Assembly (NCBI GenBank): GCA_014378465.1
Contig: JACMNQ010000010.1
Span: 1 to 64,000 of the forward strand
Reading direction: 5' to 3'
DNA from: Oligoflexia bacterium
Lineage (GTDB): Bacteria; Bdellovibrionota; UBA1018
DNA length: 64,000 bases
This document shows positions 1 through 10,159 of the stretch, piece by piece. The stretch's first letter is position 1. The number at the start of each line of letters is the position of its first letter. The position numbers were made by a program, and so were the translations under genes. The notes under the pieces were generated by a model. That model searched no databases, was not told the DNA's origin, and saw nothing but the letters and a program-made list of their open reading frames with translations.

Positions 1-103
1 GCGAGCAGCGCGGTGGAGATCTAGTTCCGACCACATTAATAGGAAGGGGAAGGGCCGCCAGAGCACTCGGGTGCCAACCTTCCCTGTTTTGAGAACGAAA
101 CCT

Positions 104-616
104 TCATTCAGTCGGAGTCTCGACCTTTTCTGATACCGCGGCGGCAACTTCTGAAGTGGCGGAGGCTTTCCCTTCAATCGAATCCATCATCGCATTGAAA
201 GCCATGGCCACGGCCTGAAAGTCATCTTTCGGACGAAGACGAACGCGTGCCGAGCGATTGCCATTTTCAATTTCATTGAAGACCCGCTTGAAGTGGTAGA
301 GCGGACCGGCGGTGCGGTGTGAGAAAAAGAGCGCCAGCACCGCAGTCACACCGACGAACAGCACTGAAACGATCAGAAGCAGTCCCAGAATCAGTTTGAA
401 ATTGCGACGGAACTCTTCCGCGTCCGAGGGAGCAAGCTTGAGCACTTCGATCATGAGGTCATAAGTGGACTGCATGAAGTGGTAGAACACGGATCCAAAG
501 ATCGTGACGAGGACACAGCCCACGAGAAGGGACCACATCATGTACTGATATTGGTATTCGGGATCAATGATCAGATTGGAAAGCTTCCGCTGAGAGGCAG
601 GACCTTTGGTTTGCAT
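104..616 (-). CDS. Two-TM protein with a HAMP-like domain and no output domain
   Basis: Two hydrophobic segments followed by HRTAGPLYHFKRVFNEIENGNRSARVRLRPKDDFQAVAMAFNAMM, typical of HAMP; only 170 aa. Confidence 0.75.
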   Translation of the reverse strand: MQTKGPASQRKLSNLIIDPEYQYQYMMWSLLVGCVLVTIFGSVFYHFMQSTYDLMIEVLKLAPSDAEEFRRNFKLILGLLLIVSVLFVGVTAVLALFFSHRTAGPLYHFKRVFNEIENGNRSARVRLRPKDDFQAVAMAFNAMMDSIEGKASATSEVAAAVSEKVETPTE

Positions 617-699
617 GAAGCCATTGTCTCATAGTTTCGCGATCTGAATACCCCTGTCATGAAAGACACAGGAGAAGTTACCGAGAGTGCGTCGAATAC

Positions 700-1200
700 T
701 TGACAATATCAGTTGATTATAGCAATCCCCTCCTTCATACTCGGAAGACTATGTGGCAAGCACCCAACAATCGCACTCGTACCCCCGGTTCACGCAAACG
801 TCTCAACGAAAGGATGCTGCGAAACATCCACATTCGGCGAGCGGAACTGGAAATAAAAATTCCCACCGGCGCTGAAGAAAAAACTTCGGTTGCGCGCATG
901 CTGCTCAGCGATCTGTCACCCGATGGGATGGCGATCTACACTTCCGTGTCGCTGACGCCAGGCCAGGAGATCAGTCTCTGCCTGAAGGATCCTCAGGAGT
1001 TTGAGATCAAGGGGCAGGTGGCCTGGTGCCAGGCTCAGACCAGCACCTATCACATTGTCAGCGCCAACCCGTTTTCATACCGGGTGGGACTGGCCCTTTC
1101 CTTTTCAACGCCCGAACAGGCCAAGGCCTTCGCGGACTTCTGCCAGCAGATGAGCGATGAGTACAATGCAATCCCCACGCAGACCGCCCAGGCCGCTTGA
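700..1200 (+). CDS. PilZ-like domain protein (possible c-di-GMP effector); the ATG at 751 is an alternative to the TTG start at 700
   Basis: RRAELEIKIP...LLSDLSPDGMAIYTSVSLTPGQEISLCLKDPQEFEIKGQVAWC resembles a PilZ fold. Confidence 0.6.
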   Translation: MTISVDYSNPLLHTRKTMWQAPNNRTRTPGSRKRLNERMLRNIHIRRAELEIKIPTGAEEKTSVARMLLSDLSPDGMAIYTSVSLTPGQEISLCLKDPQEFEIKGQVAWCQAQTSTYHIVSANPFSYRVGLALSFSTPEQAKAFADFCQQMSDEYNAIPTQTAQAA

Positions 1201-1240
1201 AACTTCTGAATATCCGACCGGGAAAGTGACCCGGAAATGA

Positions 1241-1285
1241 AAATGAAAAGGAACGCACTGAAATTCAGTGCGGCCCTTTTCATTT
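1241..1285. terminator. Bidirectional terminator-like inverted repeat between convergent genes
   Basis: AAATGAAAAGG-aa-CGCACTGAA / TTCAGTGCG-gc-CCTTTTCATTT, with A-rich and T-rich flanks. Confidence 0.7.
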
Positions 1286-1301
1286 CGGGAGTCTGAGAGC
1301 T

Positions 1302-2450
1302 TCAACCCATGAGAGTCAGGAAGTCATCCCAATGGTTCTTGAGCTTGCCTTTGAGCCTGAGAATGGCCTGAGTATGCAACTGACTCACGCGGGATTCAGT
1401 CACATCGAGCACGCGGCCGATTTCCTTCAGATTCAGATCTTCGTAGTAATAAAGGGAAAGAACCAGACGCTGCTTCTCGGGAAGGTCATGAATCGCTTCT
1501 GAAATCAGCTTCTTCACCGCCGCCACGTTGACTTCACTGTACGGAGTGGCCGCTTTCGCGCCGACTTCGCCATACCCATGAAGAGACCGTTTGTCGGCCT
1601 TTGAGAAATTGGAGACGTCATCGTAGGACAGAAGCGACACGCTTCTGACCTGATTGAGCATGTCGTGGTACTCGTTCTGAGTGATGCCGAGCTGCTCACA
1701 GACTTCCTCATCCGTGGCCTGGCGCCCCTTCTCCTGCTCGATCCGGGCATAACAGCGTTCGAGCTGCTTCGCCTTTTCACGGACGGAACGAGGAACCCAG
1801 TCCTGCGCGCGCAGTTCATCGAGAATCGCGCCGCGGATGCGGAATTCAGCGTAGGTCTTGAATTTGTTGTCGCGGGAAGCATCGTACTTCTCGATGGCGT
1901 CCATCAGACCGATCACGCCTGAAGAGATGAGATCATCGAGTTCGATGTTCGCAGGCAGACGGGCCGCGATCTTCTGCGCGATGTATTTGATGAGCGGCGC
2001 GTACTCGTTGACCAGACGATCCCGAGTGCTGTTGACCGGAGAAAAGTCTTCTTTGACGAGGCTTGAAGTCTGGGCCTGCTCTTTTTCGAGTTCTTCGGCG
2101 ATTTCAGCCTGAAGCAGCGCTTCTTCTCTCGCGGCTGCTTCAGCGGCGGCAAGTTCCTCGACGGAAGATTGAAGTCTTGCCTGCTGCTCCTTCGCCATCT
2201 TCTTCTGAGCCGGAGTCTGCGGGGGTGCTTTCACCGGAGCGGTTTTGGCTTCGACGGCCGGAGCTTTGGCCTTCACTCCCTGCTTTGAGTTCGCGGCGGC
2301 CTCGGTCTTCGCGGTCACTTTGGTGGCTTTGGCCGCCGGAGCGACTTGAACGTCTTTGACATCTGCCGGCGTACCTTTCGTGCTGCCCTTGGCAGGCGCG
2401 CTGGTCCGGGCAGTATCACGATATTTCTGAAGTCCCTGATTCAAACTCAT
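1302..2450 (-). CDS. fliA: RNA polymerase sigma factor FliA (sigma-28) with a long N-terminal extension
   Basis: NEYAPLIKYIAQKIAARLPANIELDDLISSGVIGLMDAIEKYD...FRIRGAILDELRAQDWVPRSVREKAK; sigma-70 regions 2-4. Confidence 0.95.
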   Translation of the reverse strand: MSLNQGLQKYRDTARTSAPAKGSTKGTPADVKDVQVAPAAKATKVTAKTEAAANSKQGVKAKAPAVEAKTAPVKAPPQTPAQKKMAKEQQARLQSSVEELAAAEAAAREEALLQAEIAEELEKEQAQTSSLVKEDFSPVNSTRDRLVNEYAPLIKYIAQKIAARLPANIELDDLISSGVIGLMDAIEKYDASRDNKFKTYAEFRIRGAILDELRAQDWVPRSVREKAKQLERCYARIEQEKGRQATDEEVCEQLGITQNEYHDMLNQVRSVSLLSYDDVSNFSKADKRSLHGYGEVGAKAATPYSEVNVAAVKKLISEAIHDLPEKQRLVLSLYYYEDLNLKEIGRVLDVTESRVSQLHTQAILRLKGKLKNHWDDFLTLMG

Positions 2451-3436
2451 ACTTTAACCTCGCCAAGCAAAGTTCGCCAAAACCTTGCTCCGTTTCCTGG
2501 CGCCAATCGCGCCGGTTCATCCTGAAACCGACTGGTCATCTCGCTTGACACTTTCAAGTGTGAAAGCGATCTACCTTCTTCAAGTGTATCTTCACCCATC
2601 CAACCGAGTCGATGAGATTTTAATCTTTTTGATAATAGTTCGAGGCAGGCCGTGGACCGCGCATCCGGGGCCAAATCGACGAGTATTTTCCTTTTGATCA
2701 CGGATTGTGTCACTTTTTCATCACGTTCGCAGTGACCCAGATATTCAAGTTCAACATCCAGAAAACGGGCCGCGACATCCTTGAGTTTTTGGAAGGTCTG
2801 CACGCCTTCCTTGCCGTCAGCGACCTGATTGACGAGCACGCTCACCCTTGAAACGCCAATTTCCTGACGGAGCAGCTTGATCAGGCCGTAAGCATCCGTC
2901 ATCGAAGTCGGCTCCGGCGTCAAAACCACGACACTGTGATAGATCGCGCTGTGCAGGTTCAGCACATTGGCATGAATGCCGGCGCCGATGTCGACGAGAA
3001 TGACGTCCATCTCCCAGGGGCATTTCTCGAGCATTTCGATCATGCGATTGCGAGTGAGAGTATCCTTCTGACGAAATCCCATCAGACCGCTTGATGACGG
3101 CAGAAGCCAGAGATTGGGCTCGATCCCCAGAACCGCGCTTTTCATGGATACGGTTCCTTCGAGCACCTGCTCCAGCGAAGCCTGCGCATGCACTCCGAAA
3201 ATGATGTCGAGGTTGGCCAGGCCAAAATCTCCATCAATCAGAAGAACCCGCAGCCCCGAGCGAGCGAGCAAAGTCCCGAGGTTGGCCACGAGACAACTCT
3301 TCCCCACTCCACCCTTGCCACTGGCAACGGTGATCACGTGAGGCGCGTGCCGTGTTTTTGAATAGGAGTCGCGGGCGCCGTCCTGCGCACTTCGCTGCTG
3401 CATCAATCTTCTCAAAGTGTCTGCCTGATCGCTCAT
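2447..3436 (-). CDS. flhG: FlhG/FleN-type MinD-like ATPase
   Basis: VITVASGKGGVGKSCLVANLG deviant Walker A; adjacent to flhF. Confidence 0.93.
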   Translation of the reverse strand: MSDQADTLRRLMQQRSAQDGARDSYSKTRHAPHVITVASGKGGVGKSCLVANLGTLLARSGLRVLLIDGDFGLANLDIIFGVHAQASLEQVLEGTVSMKSAVLGIEPNLWLLPSSSGLMGFRQKDTLTRNRMIEMLEKCPWEMDVILVDIGAGIHANVLNLHSAIYHSVVVLTPEPTSMTDAYGLIKLLRQEIGVSRVSVLVNQVADGKEGVQTFQKLKDVAARFLDVELEYLGHCERDEKVTQSVIKRKILVDLAPDARSTACLELLSKRLKSHRLGWMGEDTLEEGRSLSHLKVSSEMTSRFQDEPARLAPGNGARFWRTLLGEVKV

Positions 3437-3488
3437 TTTCGTTTCAATTCCATTTTATTTTCTTCAGAGGTCAGAGGTGTCCGAAATT

Positions 3489-4979
3489 TCAAAGATCCAT
3501 GATCAGGGCGGCGACGCGTTCGCGACTGGCTTCTTCAATGTCTTCAGGCACCCGCTGTCCAGTGGTGAAGTAAAGAAGTGGCAACTTCACCTTCTGCGAC
3601 ACGTTGTAGATCGCACCGAAGATGGTGGCTTCATCAAGCTTGGAGACGATGATGCCATGTGGCTTGAAGACGGAAAAGCGATTGGCCATGTCGTAGAGCT
3701 CCGCATCGCGAGTCGTCGCCGACAGAACGAGTTCCGTCTGAATGTTCGGAATGACGTTCAAAATGTCCTGCATTTCCTTCAGAGCGGCAGGATCGCGCTG
3801 AGAGCGTCCGGTCGTGTCGACGAACACGACGTCGAGAGTCTGAAAATCCTGAATCGCGGCCTGAAGATCCGCACCGGTCGCGGCGGAACGGAAGGGAACA
3901 TTGAGGATCTTCGCATAAGTCGCCAGCTGATCGAAGGCTGCCACTTTGTAGCTGTCCAGGTTGATGAGGCCAACCTTGAGGTTGCGTCTGAGAAGTGCTT
4001 CACTCGCGACTTTGGCGACAGTGGTGGTTTTGCCCACTCCCGTCGGTCCGACGAGTGCGATCACGATCGGTCCCTGAGTCCGCTTCACGCCGGGCTCAAT
4101 GTGCGCGATCGGCGAAGCGACTTCGGTCGAATTCATGATTTCACAGGCGAGCCCGTCCAATACGGCATCGATGCTGCTGTTGGAATGGGACCCCAGATCA
4201 AAGCCGACCTTCTTGATGAGTGACAGAGCGTAACGCTTGTCGATCCCATTCAATACCAGCTGCTCAAAGGCGTCCTGCAGGGCGGGAGCGCTGAAATTGC
4301 CCTGGCCCAGAAGAGCCTGGGCGCCGGAGACTGGACCCGCTTCGTCCTGTGTAGTCTTCATCTCCTCGATCATGCGCTTGAGGTGTTTGAGTTCCTCTTC
4401 CATCGCGGTGCCGCCCTGAGTGAGATTTCCGGGACGCTGAGAAGCGTTCTGCTGACTTGTGAAACCCTGCGCTCCGGACTGAACGGACTGCGCAAGCCCG
4501 GCAGCCTGGGATACACGGGACTGCTGTTGCTGCGGCGGTGGCAGAGGCATTTCAGGGGCATCGATGTCGGCGTAACGAGTGGCGGTCAGCTTCCTGGTCG
4601 GACCATTCTGAGTCGAAGTCGCGCCTGCCCCTCTGGACTTGGAGTTGGAGCTCATCTCAACACGGTCCTCATTCCCTTTTCGCATCTCGCGCTGGAGGTG
4701 CTTGTCCATGTACTTGTCATAGATGTCCGCCTGCTTCCTGGCCGGCATCTGATTGACCTGCTGCCGAGTCTCTTCAGGCAGTCGTTTTTCCGTGACCTGC
4801 TTCTTGGTCATGGACCGGTCAGAGATCGCCACCGTCACTTCGACTGAAGGACGAGACATCAGCCCGAAGCCCTTCTTGTGAGTCCTCGTCTGAAGGATGA
4901 TGGCCTCCGGACCGAGCTCACGCTTGATCGTATCCAGGGCTTCCTGCATCGTTGGAGCTTCAAATTTCTTAACCTGCAT
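3489..4979 (-). CDS. flhF: Flagellar SRP-family GTPase FlhF
   Basis: MQVKKFEAPTMQEALDTIKRELGPEAIILQTR; VALVGPTGVGKTTTVAKVA; DTTGRSQRD. Confidence 0.95.
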   Translation of the reverse strand: MQVKKFEAPTMQEALDTIKRELGPEAIILQTRTHKKGFGLMSRPSVEVTVAISDRSMTKKQVTEKRLPEETRQQVNQMPARKQADIYDKYMDKHLQREMRKGNEDRVEMSSNSKSRGAGATSTQNGPTRKLTATRYADIDAPEMPLPPPQQQQSRVSQAAGLAQSVQSGAQGFTSQQNASQRPGNLTQGGTAMEEELKHLKRMIEEMKTTQDEAGPVSGAQALLGQGNFSAPALQDAFEQLVLNGIDKRYALSLIKKVGFDLGSHSNSSIDAVLDGLACEIMNSTEVASPIAHIEPGVKRTQGPIVIALVGPTGVGKTTTVAKVASEALLRRNLKVGLINLDSYKVAAFDQLATYAKILNVPFRSAATGADLQAAIQDFQTLDVVFVDTTGRSQRDPAALKEMQDILNVIPNIQTELVLSATTRDAELYDMANRFSVFKPHGIIVSKLDEATIFGAIYNVSQKVKLPLLYFTTGQRVPEDIEEASRERVAALIMDL

Positions 4980-7050
4980 AAGCTAACCTCACCGTTCCTA
5001 CCGCTTTGACACTGATGTTCGACGTGATTTCATTGTGGGACAGGACTGTGACGTTCGGGATGAAGCGGTCCACCAGGCTCTTGAGGTGGGACCGGATCAT
5101 CGGAGAACAGAGCACGATCGGCTGACTGGACTGGCTTGCGAGCTCAATGGCCTGCTGATTGAGCTGCGCCACGAAGTTTCGGACAAATTCAGGATCGAGC
5201 GAGAGCTGCTGTCCCTGATCCGTGTGAATGATTCCGGCGGCGATCGTCTCCTCGATCGTGCGATCTAGAGTCAGGAGCATCATCTCTCCGCCCGGACTCA
5301 CGAGTTTCTTCGTGATCGTGCGAGCGAGGGACGTTCTCACGTGTTCAGTGAGAAGGGCCGCGTCCTTCATCGTGGGGGCGGCGTCAGCGAGAGCTTCCAA
5401 GATGGTCCGAAGATCGCGGATCGAAACACTCTCCCGGAGAAGATTCTTGAGAACCTTGAGTACGGTGCCCAGGGGCAGAAGATTCGGGATGATGTCATCC
5501 ACCACTTTGGGCGCGATCTGTTTGAAGGAGTCCAGAAGCGACTGAAGCTCCTGACGGCCAAGAAGTTCGGGAGCGTTCTGACGAATGAGTTCCGTGAGGT
5601 GGGTGGCAATGACTGTCGAAAGATCGACCACTGTGTAACCGGAGTAAGTCGCATCTTCCTTCTGGCGAGCGGAGATCCAGATGGCGTCAAGACCGAAGGC
5701 GGGTTCTTTGGTCGGAACGCCTGGAATCGGATCACTGACGTTGCCTGGGTCCATGGCCAGAAGATGACCGACCATGAGACTTCCCTGGCCGATCTGCACT
5801 CCCTTGAGAAGAACCTGATAATCACCCGGTTTGAGCTCCAGGTTGTCTCGAATGCGCAGGGGCGGAACGATGATCCCAAGGTCGAGTGCGAACTGCTTGC
5901 GGATGTTCGAAATGCGCTCGAGGAGATCCCCGTTCTGTTCGGCATCGACGATGTTGATCAGGCCGTAACCGACTTCGAGCTCAAGCATGTCGACGGTGAG
6001 AAGGTTTTCGAGCCTTTCTGGAGTCGGCTTGAGTTTCTCGGCCGCCGCTTTGCTTGCTTCCCCCGTGACCTTGAGCTTTTCCTTCTGGACCATCTTGTAG
6101 GAGATCGTTCCGAAGCCCACCCCGATCAGCATGAATGGAATGGTCGGAAGGCCTGGAATGAGCGCCATGAAGCCCATCACGCCGCCGGCGGCCCCGATGG
6201 CTTTTGCATTCATGAAGATCTGCTTGCCGAACTCCTGAGAATAATTGGTACTGCTGGCGGTACGAGTGACGATGATACCCGCGGCGGTCGAGATGATCAG
6301 GGCCGGGATCTGGCTGACGAGACCGTCACCGATTGTGAGAAGGGTGAAGACTTCCGCCGCACGCGCGATGTCCATGCCCTTCTGAAGCGTACCGATGATG
6401 ATGCCACCGAAGATGTTGACGAACACGATCATGATGCCCGCGATGGCATCTCCGCGAACGAACTTGCTCGAACCGTCCATGGCTCCGTAGAAATCCGCTT
6501 CACGCGCGATCTCGGAACGACGGCGACGGGCTTCATCTTCATTGATGAGGCCGGCATTCAAGTCAGCATCGATGGCCATCTGTTTACCGGGCATGGCATC
6601 CAGGGTGAAACGCGCCGCGACTTCAGCGACTCGGCCGGCGCCCTTCGTGATGACGATGAAGTTGATGATGACGAGAATGATGAAAATGACGATACCGACG
6701 GCGTAATTTCCGCCGACGACGTAGTTGCCGAAAGACTGAATCACGTGACCGGCTGCTGCCGTTCCGTTCTCAGCGCCGTGAAGCAGAATCACGCGGGTGG
6801 TGGCGACGTTCAAAGCCAGACGAAAAAGAGTCGTGATCAACAGGAGTGACGGAAAAATGCTGAAGTCGAGGGCTTTCTTAGCGTAAACCGCGGTCAGAAG
6901 CAGCAGGATTGAAGTCGCGATCCCGATCGAGAGCAACAGATCGAGAATGAACGGCGGCATCGGGATGACCATGACGGCCAGGATGCCGACCAGGCCGACG
7001 GCCAGGCCGAGATCTGAATTTCTACTGATTTTTGCAAAGAGAGAATTCAT
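4969..7050 (-). CDS. flhA: Flagellar export apparatus protein FlhA
   Basis: 693 aa; GKQMAIDADLNAGLINEDEARRRR, typical of FlhA/FHIPEP. Confidence 0.97.
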   Translation of the reverse strand: MNSLFAKISRNSDLGLAVGLVGILAVMVIPMPPFILDLLLSIGIATSILLLLTAVYAKKALDFSIFPSLLLITTLFRLALNVATTRVILLHGAENGTAAAGHVIQSFGNYVVGGNYAVGIVIFIILVIINFIVITKGAGRVAEVAARFTLDAMPGKQMAIDADLNAGLINEDEARRRRSEIAREADFYGAMDGSSKFVRGDAIAGIMIVFVNIFGGIIIGTLQKGMDIARAAEVFTLLTIGDGLVSQIPALIISTAAGIIVTRTASSTNYSQEFGKQIFMNAKAIGAAGGVMGFMALIPGLPTIPFMLIGVGFGTISYKMVQKEKLKVTGEASKAAAEKLKPTPERLENLLTVDMLELEVGYGLINIVDAEQNGDLLERISNIRKQFALDLGIIVPPLRIRDNLELKPGDYQVLLKGVQIGQGSLMVGHLLAMDPGNVSDPIPGVPTKEPAFGLDAIWISARQKEDATYSGYTVVDLSTVIATHLTELIRQNAPELLGRQELQSLLDSFKQIAPKVVDDIIPNLLPLGTVLKVLKNLLRESVSIRDLRTILEALADAAPTMKDAALLTEHVRTSLARTITKKLVSPGGEMMLLTLDRTIEETIAAGIIHTDQGQQLSLDPEFVRNFVAQLNQQAIELASQSSQPIVLCSPMIRSHLKSLVDRFIPNVTVLSHNEITSNISVKAVGTVRLAYAG

Positions 7051-7064
7051 TTTTCAGATCCCCA

Positions 7065-8156
7065 TTAAAGATTGTGGTTCTTCAACCGATAGACGTATGC
7101 GAGGACTTCTGCCACTGCCTGATAGAGAGCGCGCGGAACGGCCTGATTCAATTTGACGGTCTTGTAGAGAGTACGAGCCAACGGAACGTTCTCGACCATC
7201 GGCACTCCCGCCTCTTTGGCGATCTCGCGGATTCTCTGAGCCATGAGGTCCGCTCCCTTGGCGACGACGCGAGGCGCGGCCATGTTTTCCTTGTCGTAGC
7301 TGATGGCGATCGCGATGTGAGTCGGATTGGTGATGATGACGTCGGCCTTCTTCACGTTGGCCATCATGCGTTTGCGGGACATGTCACGCATGATGCCACG
7401 GATACGCGCTTTCATGTGTGGATCCCCGTCACGCTCCTTGTGTTCCTGCTTGGCTTCAGCCTTGGTCAGGCGGACCTGCTTGCCCCACTCCCGGCGCTGC
7501 ATGAAGAAGTCAATCGCGGCGAAAACGGCGAAAACTCCAAATAATGTGAAGAAGATCACTTTGACGGAGTGGCCGTAGGCGGCGAACTGGGAAGCGGGAT
7601 CATGAAGGATGTACTGCGGAGACTGCAGGATCTCGGTCTTGACCAGGCCATACGCGATGGCGGCCGCGATGAGCATCTTGATCATCACTCGCCCACTCTC
7701 GATGAAGTGCTTGATCGAAACAAGCCGACCGAAGCCCTTGAGAGGATCAATCTTGCTGAAATCGGGCTGGATCGGATCAAACGAAAAGACGCTGCCGATC
7801 TGCGCGAAACTCGAGACGACACCAATCACGAAACCCGCGATGCTGATCGGAAAGCCGATGGCGACGATGATCTTGAGAGCGCGCATCAGAGTGTCGCCGA
7901 GGATCTCGTTGCTTCCGAGATTCATCTTGGCGGAGACGTCGGCGCGAAAGACGTCTTTCATGTAGAGAGCAAGGTCAGAGCCGATCTTCGGCGCCATCAT
8001 GTAGGTCGTGATGGCAGCAGCCAGCAGTGCAAGCAAGCCCGTAAGCTCCTTGCTCTGTGAGACCTGACCCTTTTCGCGCATGTCATCCACGCGCTGCTGG
8101 GACGCCTCTTCCGATAGGTCTTCTGTCGACCGATCTTCCTGTCCGCCTTCTGCCAC
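7065..8156 (-). CDS. flhB: Flagellar export apparatus protein FlhB
   Basis: NPTH autocleavage motif in ADVIITNPTHIAIAISYDKENMAAPRVVAKG. Confidence 0.97.
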   Translation of the reverse strand: MAEGGQEDRSTEDLSEEASQQRVDDMREKGQVSQSKELTGLLALLAAAITTYMMAPKIGSDLALYMKDVFRADVSAKMNLGSNEILGDTLMRALKIIVAIGFPISIAGFVIGVVSSFAQIGSVFSFDPIQPDFSKIDPLKGFGRLVSIKHFIESGRVMIKMLIAAAIAYGLVKTEILQSPQYILHDPASQFAAYGHSVKVIFFTLFGVFAVFAAIDFFMQRREWGKQVRLTKAEAKQEHKERDGDPHMKARIRGIMRDMSRKRMMANVKKADVIITNPTHIAIAISYDKENMAAPRVVAKGADLMAQRIREIAKEAGVPMVENVPLARTLYKTVKLNQAVPRALYQAVAEVLAYVYRLKNHNL

Positions 8157-8238
8157 TCTTCTCTACTCCGTAAGAAACTCGGACTTGCGTCCGATGGCCC
8201 ATCCTGGACCAGTTACAAAACAGACCCACCTCACTGCA

Positions 8239-8261
8239 GAAGGTGCACTCGGTGCACCTTC
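8239..8261. other. Perfect 10-bp-stem hairpin between fliR and flhB
   Basis: GAAGGTGCAC-tcg-GTGCACCTTC; no T-tract. Confidence 0.6.
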
Positions 8262-8279
8262 AGACTTTGGGCGGTCGGG

Positions 8280-9086
8280 CTACCTGCTCGCCATCGCGAG
8301 CAAAGTCCCCTGCATCCAGTCTTCCATTCTCCCAAGGATATTGGAAGTAACAGTTTGAAATTCCGGAACGCTCATCAGCATGACCAGGAGCCCGATGAGG
8401 GCCGTGACCGACATCGACAAAACCATGACGTTCATCTGAGGCAACGCCTTGGAAAAGACACCAAAAGCCACGTTGACTGCGAAGAGGGAAATCGCGATCG
8501 GGGCAGCAAGCTGAATTCCGAAGCGAATCACCTGCCCCGTGAAAAACATCAGGCGCTGACTCATCAGCTGGGTCATCGCTCCCTGACCCAACCCCACGAT
8601 CTTGTAGCTTTCGAGCGCTGCCTTGAGCATCAGGTGGTGTCCGTCGAGCGCCAGAAAGGCGAGTGTGGCGATGGTCATCTGAATCTCGGCGACGACATGG
8701 GTCTGCGATTCCGCGTGAGGATCAAAGGTGCTGGCCATCCCGAACCCCATAAAGTTACCCGCCAGATTCGAGCCCAAATGAATGGCGTCAAATAAAAGAC
8801 GCGCTGTATAGCCCAGAGCGAGTCCCACGAGCACTTCGCTCCCGATGGTGGTGACGATGCTTCCGACTTGAGAACCCCACTTGGCGGCTTCCGCCGGATG
8901 AATCTGTCCTTGATGAACCAGAGCCGGAAAAAGCGCGAAAGTCACGCAAAGCGCCAGCAGCACTTTGAGCGGGCCCGGAACAGAACGATCTCCTACAATG
9001 GGAAGCACGGCAAAGAGCACGCTGAACCGTACCAGCACCGCGAAAAAAGTCAGGAGCTCTTCCTGATTGAAATCAAAAACTTCCAT
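8280..9086 (-). CDS. fliR: Flagellar export protein FliR
   Basis: 268 aa multi-TM protein between fliQ and flhB. Confidence 0.93.
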   Translation of the reverse strand: MEVFDFNQEELLTFFAVLVRFSVLFAVLPIVGDRSVPGPLKVLLALCVTFALFPALVHQGQIHPAEAAKWGSQVGSIVTTIGSEVLVGLALGYTARLLFDAIHLGSNLAGNFMGFGMASTFDPHAESQTHVVAEIQMTIATLAFLALDGHHLMLKAALESYKIVGLGQGAMTQLMSQRLMFFTGQVIRFGIQLAAPIAISLFAVNVAFGVFSKALPQMNVMVLSMSVTALIGLLVMLMSVPEFQTVTSNILGRMEDWMQGTLLAMASR

Positions 9087-9356
9087 TCAACGAACCCAGT
9101 CCCCTGCACTGCCCAGAATCTGGGTCGCGTACTGCTTGAGGACTTCGAGCATCCAGGGACCGCCGATGACGAGGACCAGGAGGATCGCGACCATCTTCGG
9201 AATGAAAGTCAGCGTCGATTCGTTGATCTGGGTCACGGCCTGCAGAATGCTGACCAGAATCCCGATCACCATCGCCGCCACGAGCATGGGGCCGGCCAGA
9301 AGTAGACACGTCTTGATCGCTTCGGTACCGATGGACATCACCATTTCATCTGACAT
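9087..9356 (-). CDS. fliQ: Flagellar export protein FliQ
   Basis: [55 protein letters not shown]. Confidence 0.95.
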   Translation of the reverse strand: MSDEMVMSIGTEAIKTCLLLAGPMLVAAMVIGILVSILQAVTQINESTLTFIPKMVAILLVLVIGGPWMLEVLKQYATQILGSAGDWVR

Positions 9357-10159
9357 TATCCAAAGCTCCTTACGAGACTGCCACAGACCAGTTCCCATCC
9401 GTCCACCAGGACGAACAGCAGTAATTTGAAGGGAAGCGAGATCACGACCGGAGGAAGCATCATCATCCCCATCGCCATCAGGACGCTGGCCACGACCATG
9501 TCGAGCACGAGAAACGGGAGGTAAAGCATGAAACCGATCTGAAAGGCGGTCTTGAGCTCACTGATCACGAAAGAAGGGATCAGGACGTAAGTCGGAACTT
9601 CTTCCCGATTCTTGGGTTTGGCTTCCTTGGAAAGTGAGAGAAAAAGCTCCAGATCCTTTTCGCGGGTCTGACTGAACATGAATTCGCGGATCGGGCCTTC
9701 AGCCTTGGCGAGAGCGGTTTTCTGGTCGATCTTTTCATTCATGTAGGGCTCAAGCGCATTGGTGGAGATGTTCTTCCACGTGGGAGCCATCACGAAAAAC
9801 GATAGAAAGAGCGCCAGACCCACGATCAGCTGATTGGGAGGCATCTGCTGCGTACCCAGCGCCTGCTTGAGAAAACTCAACACCACGACAATTCGAGTGA
9901 ACGAAGTCATCATGATGAGAATCGCCGGTGCAAGGGACAGCACCGTGAGCATCATGATGATGCGCAAAACCGCCACCGTGTCCGCTGGTTTCTGCTGACC
10001 GTTGCCCGCGAACGAAAGACTGAGCGACGGAAGATTGAGACCGGAGGTTCCGGGAACCAGATTGCCACCCGTTCCGTTTTCGGCCCAGGCGACCGAGGAA
10101 ACGGAAACTGAAGCGAGAGTCATTCCGAAGAGTGCGGCAATCGTGAGGAAAAACCTCAT
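9356..10159 (-). CDS. fliP: Flagellar export protein FliP
   Basis: [42 protein letters not shown]...[25 protein letters not shown]. Confidence 0.97.
   Translation of the reverse strand: MRFFLTIAALFGMTLASVSVSSVAWAENGTGGNLVPGTSGLNLPSLSLSFAGNGQQKPADTVAVLRIIMMLTVLSLAPAILIMMTSFTRIVVVLSFLKQALGTQQMPPNQLIVGLALFLSFFVMAPTWKNISTNALEPYMNEKIDQKTALAKAEGPIREFMFSQTREKDLELFLSLSKEAKPKNREEVPTYVLIPSFVISELKTAFQIGFMLYLPFLVLDMVVASVLMAMGMMMLPPVVISLPFKLLLFVLVDGWELVCGSLVRSFG

Noticed and set aside
1050-1305. Short minus-strand ORFs opposite the PilZ-like gene (1050..1283, 1058..1258, 1105..1305)
   Set aside because: They overlap one another in different frames, run through the terminator and lie antisense to a coherent CDS.
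5341-6849. 502-aa plus-strand ORF antisense to flhA
   Set aside because: flhA is unambiguous on the minus strand; the antisense frame has biased His/Asp/Arg-rich composition typical of an open complementary frame in GC-rich DNA and no family signature.
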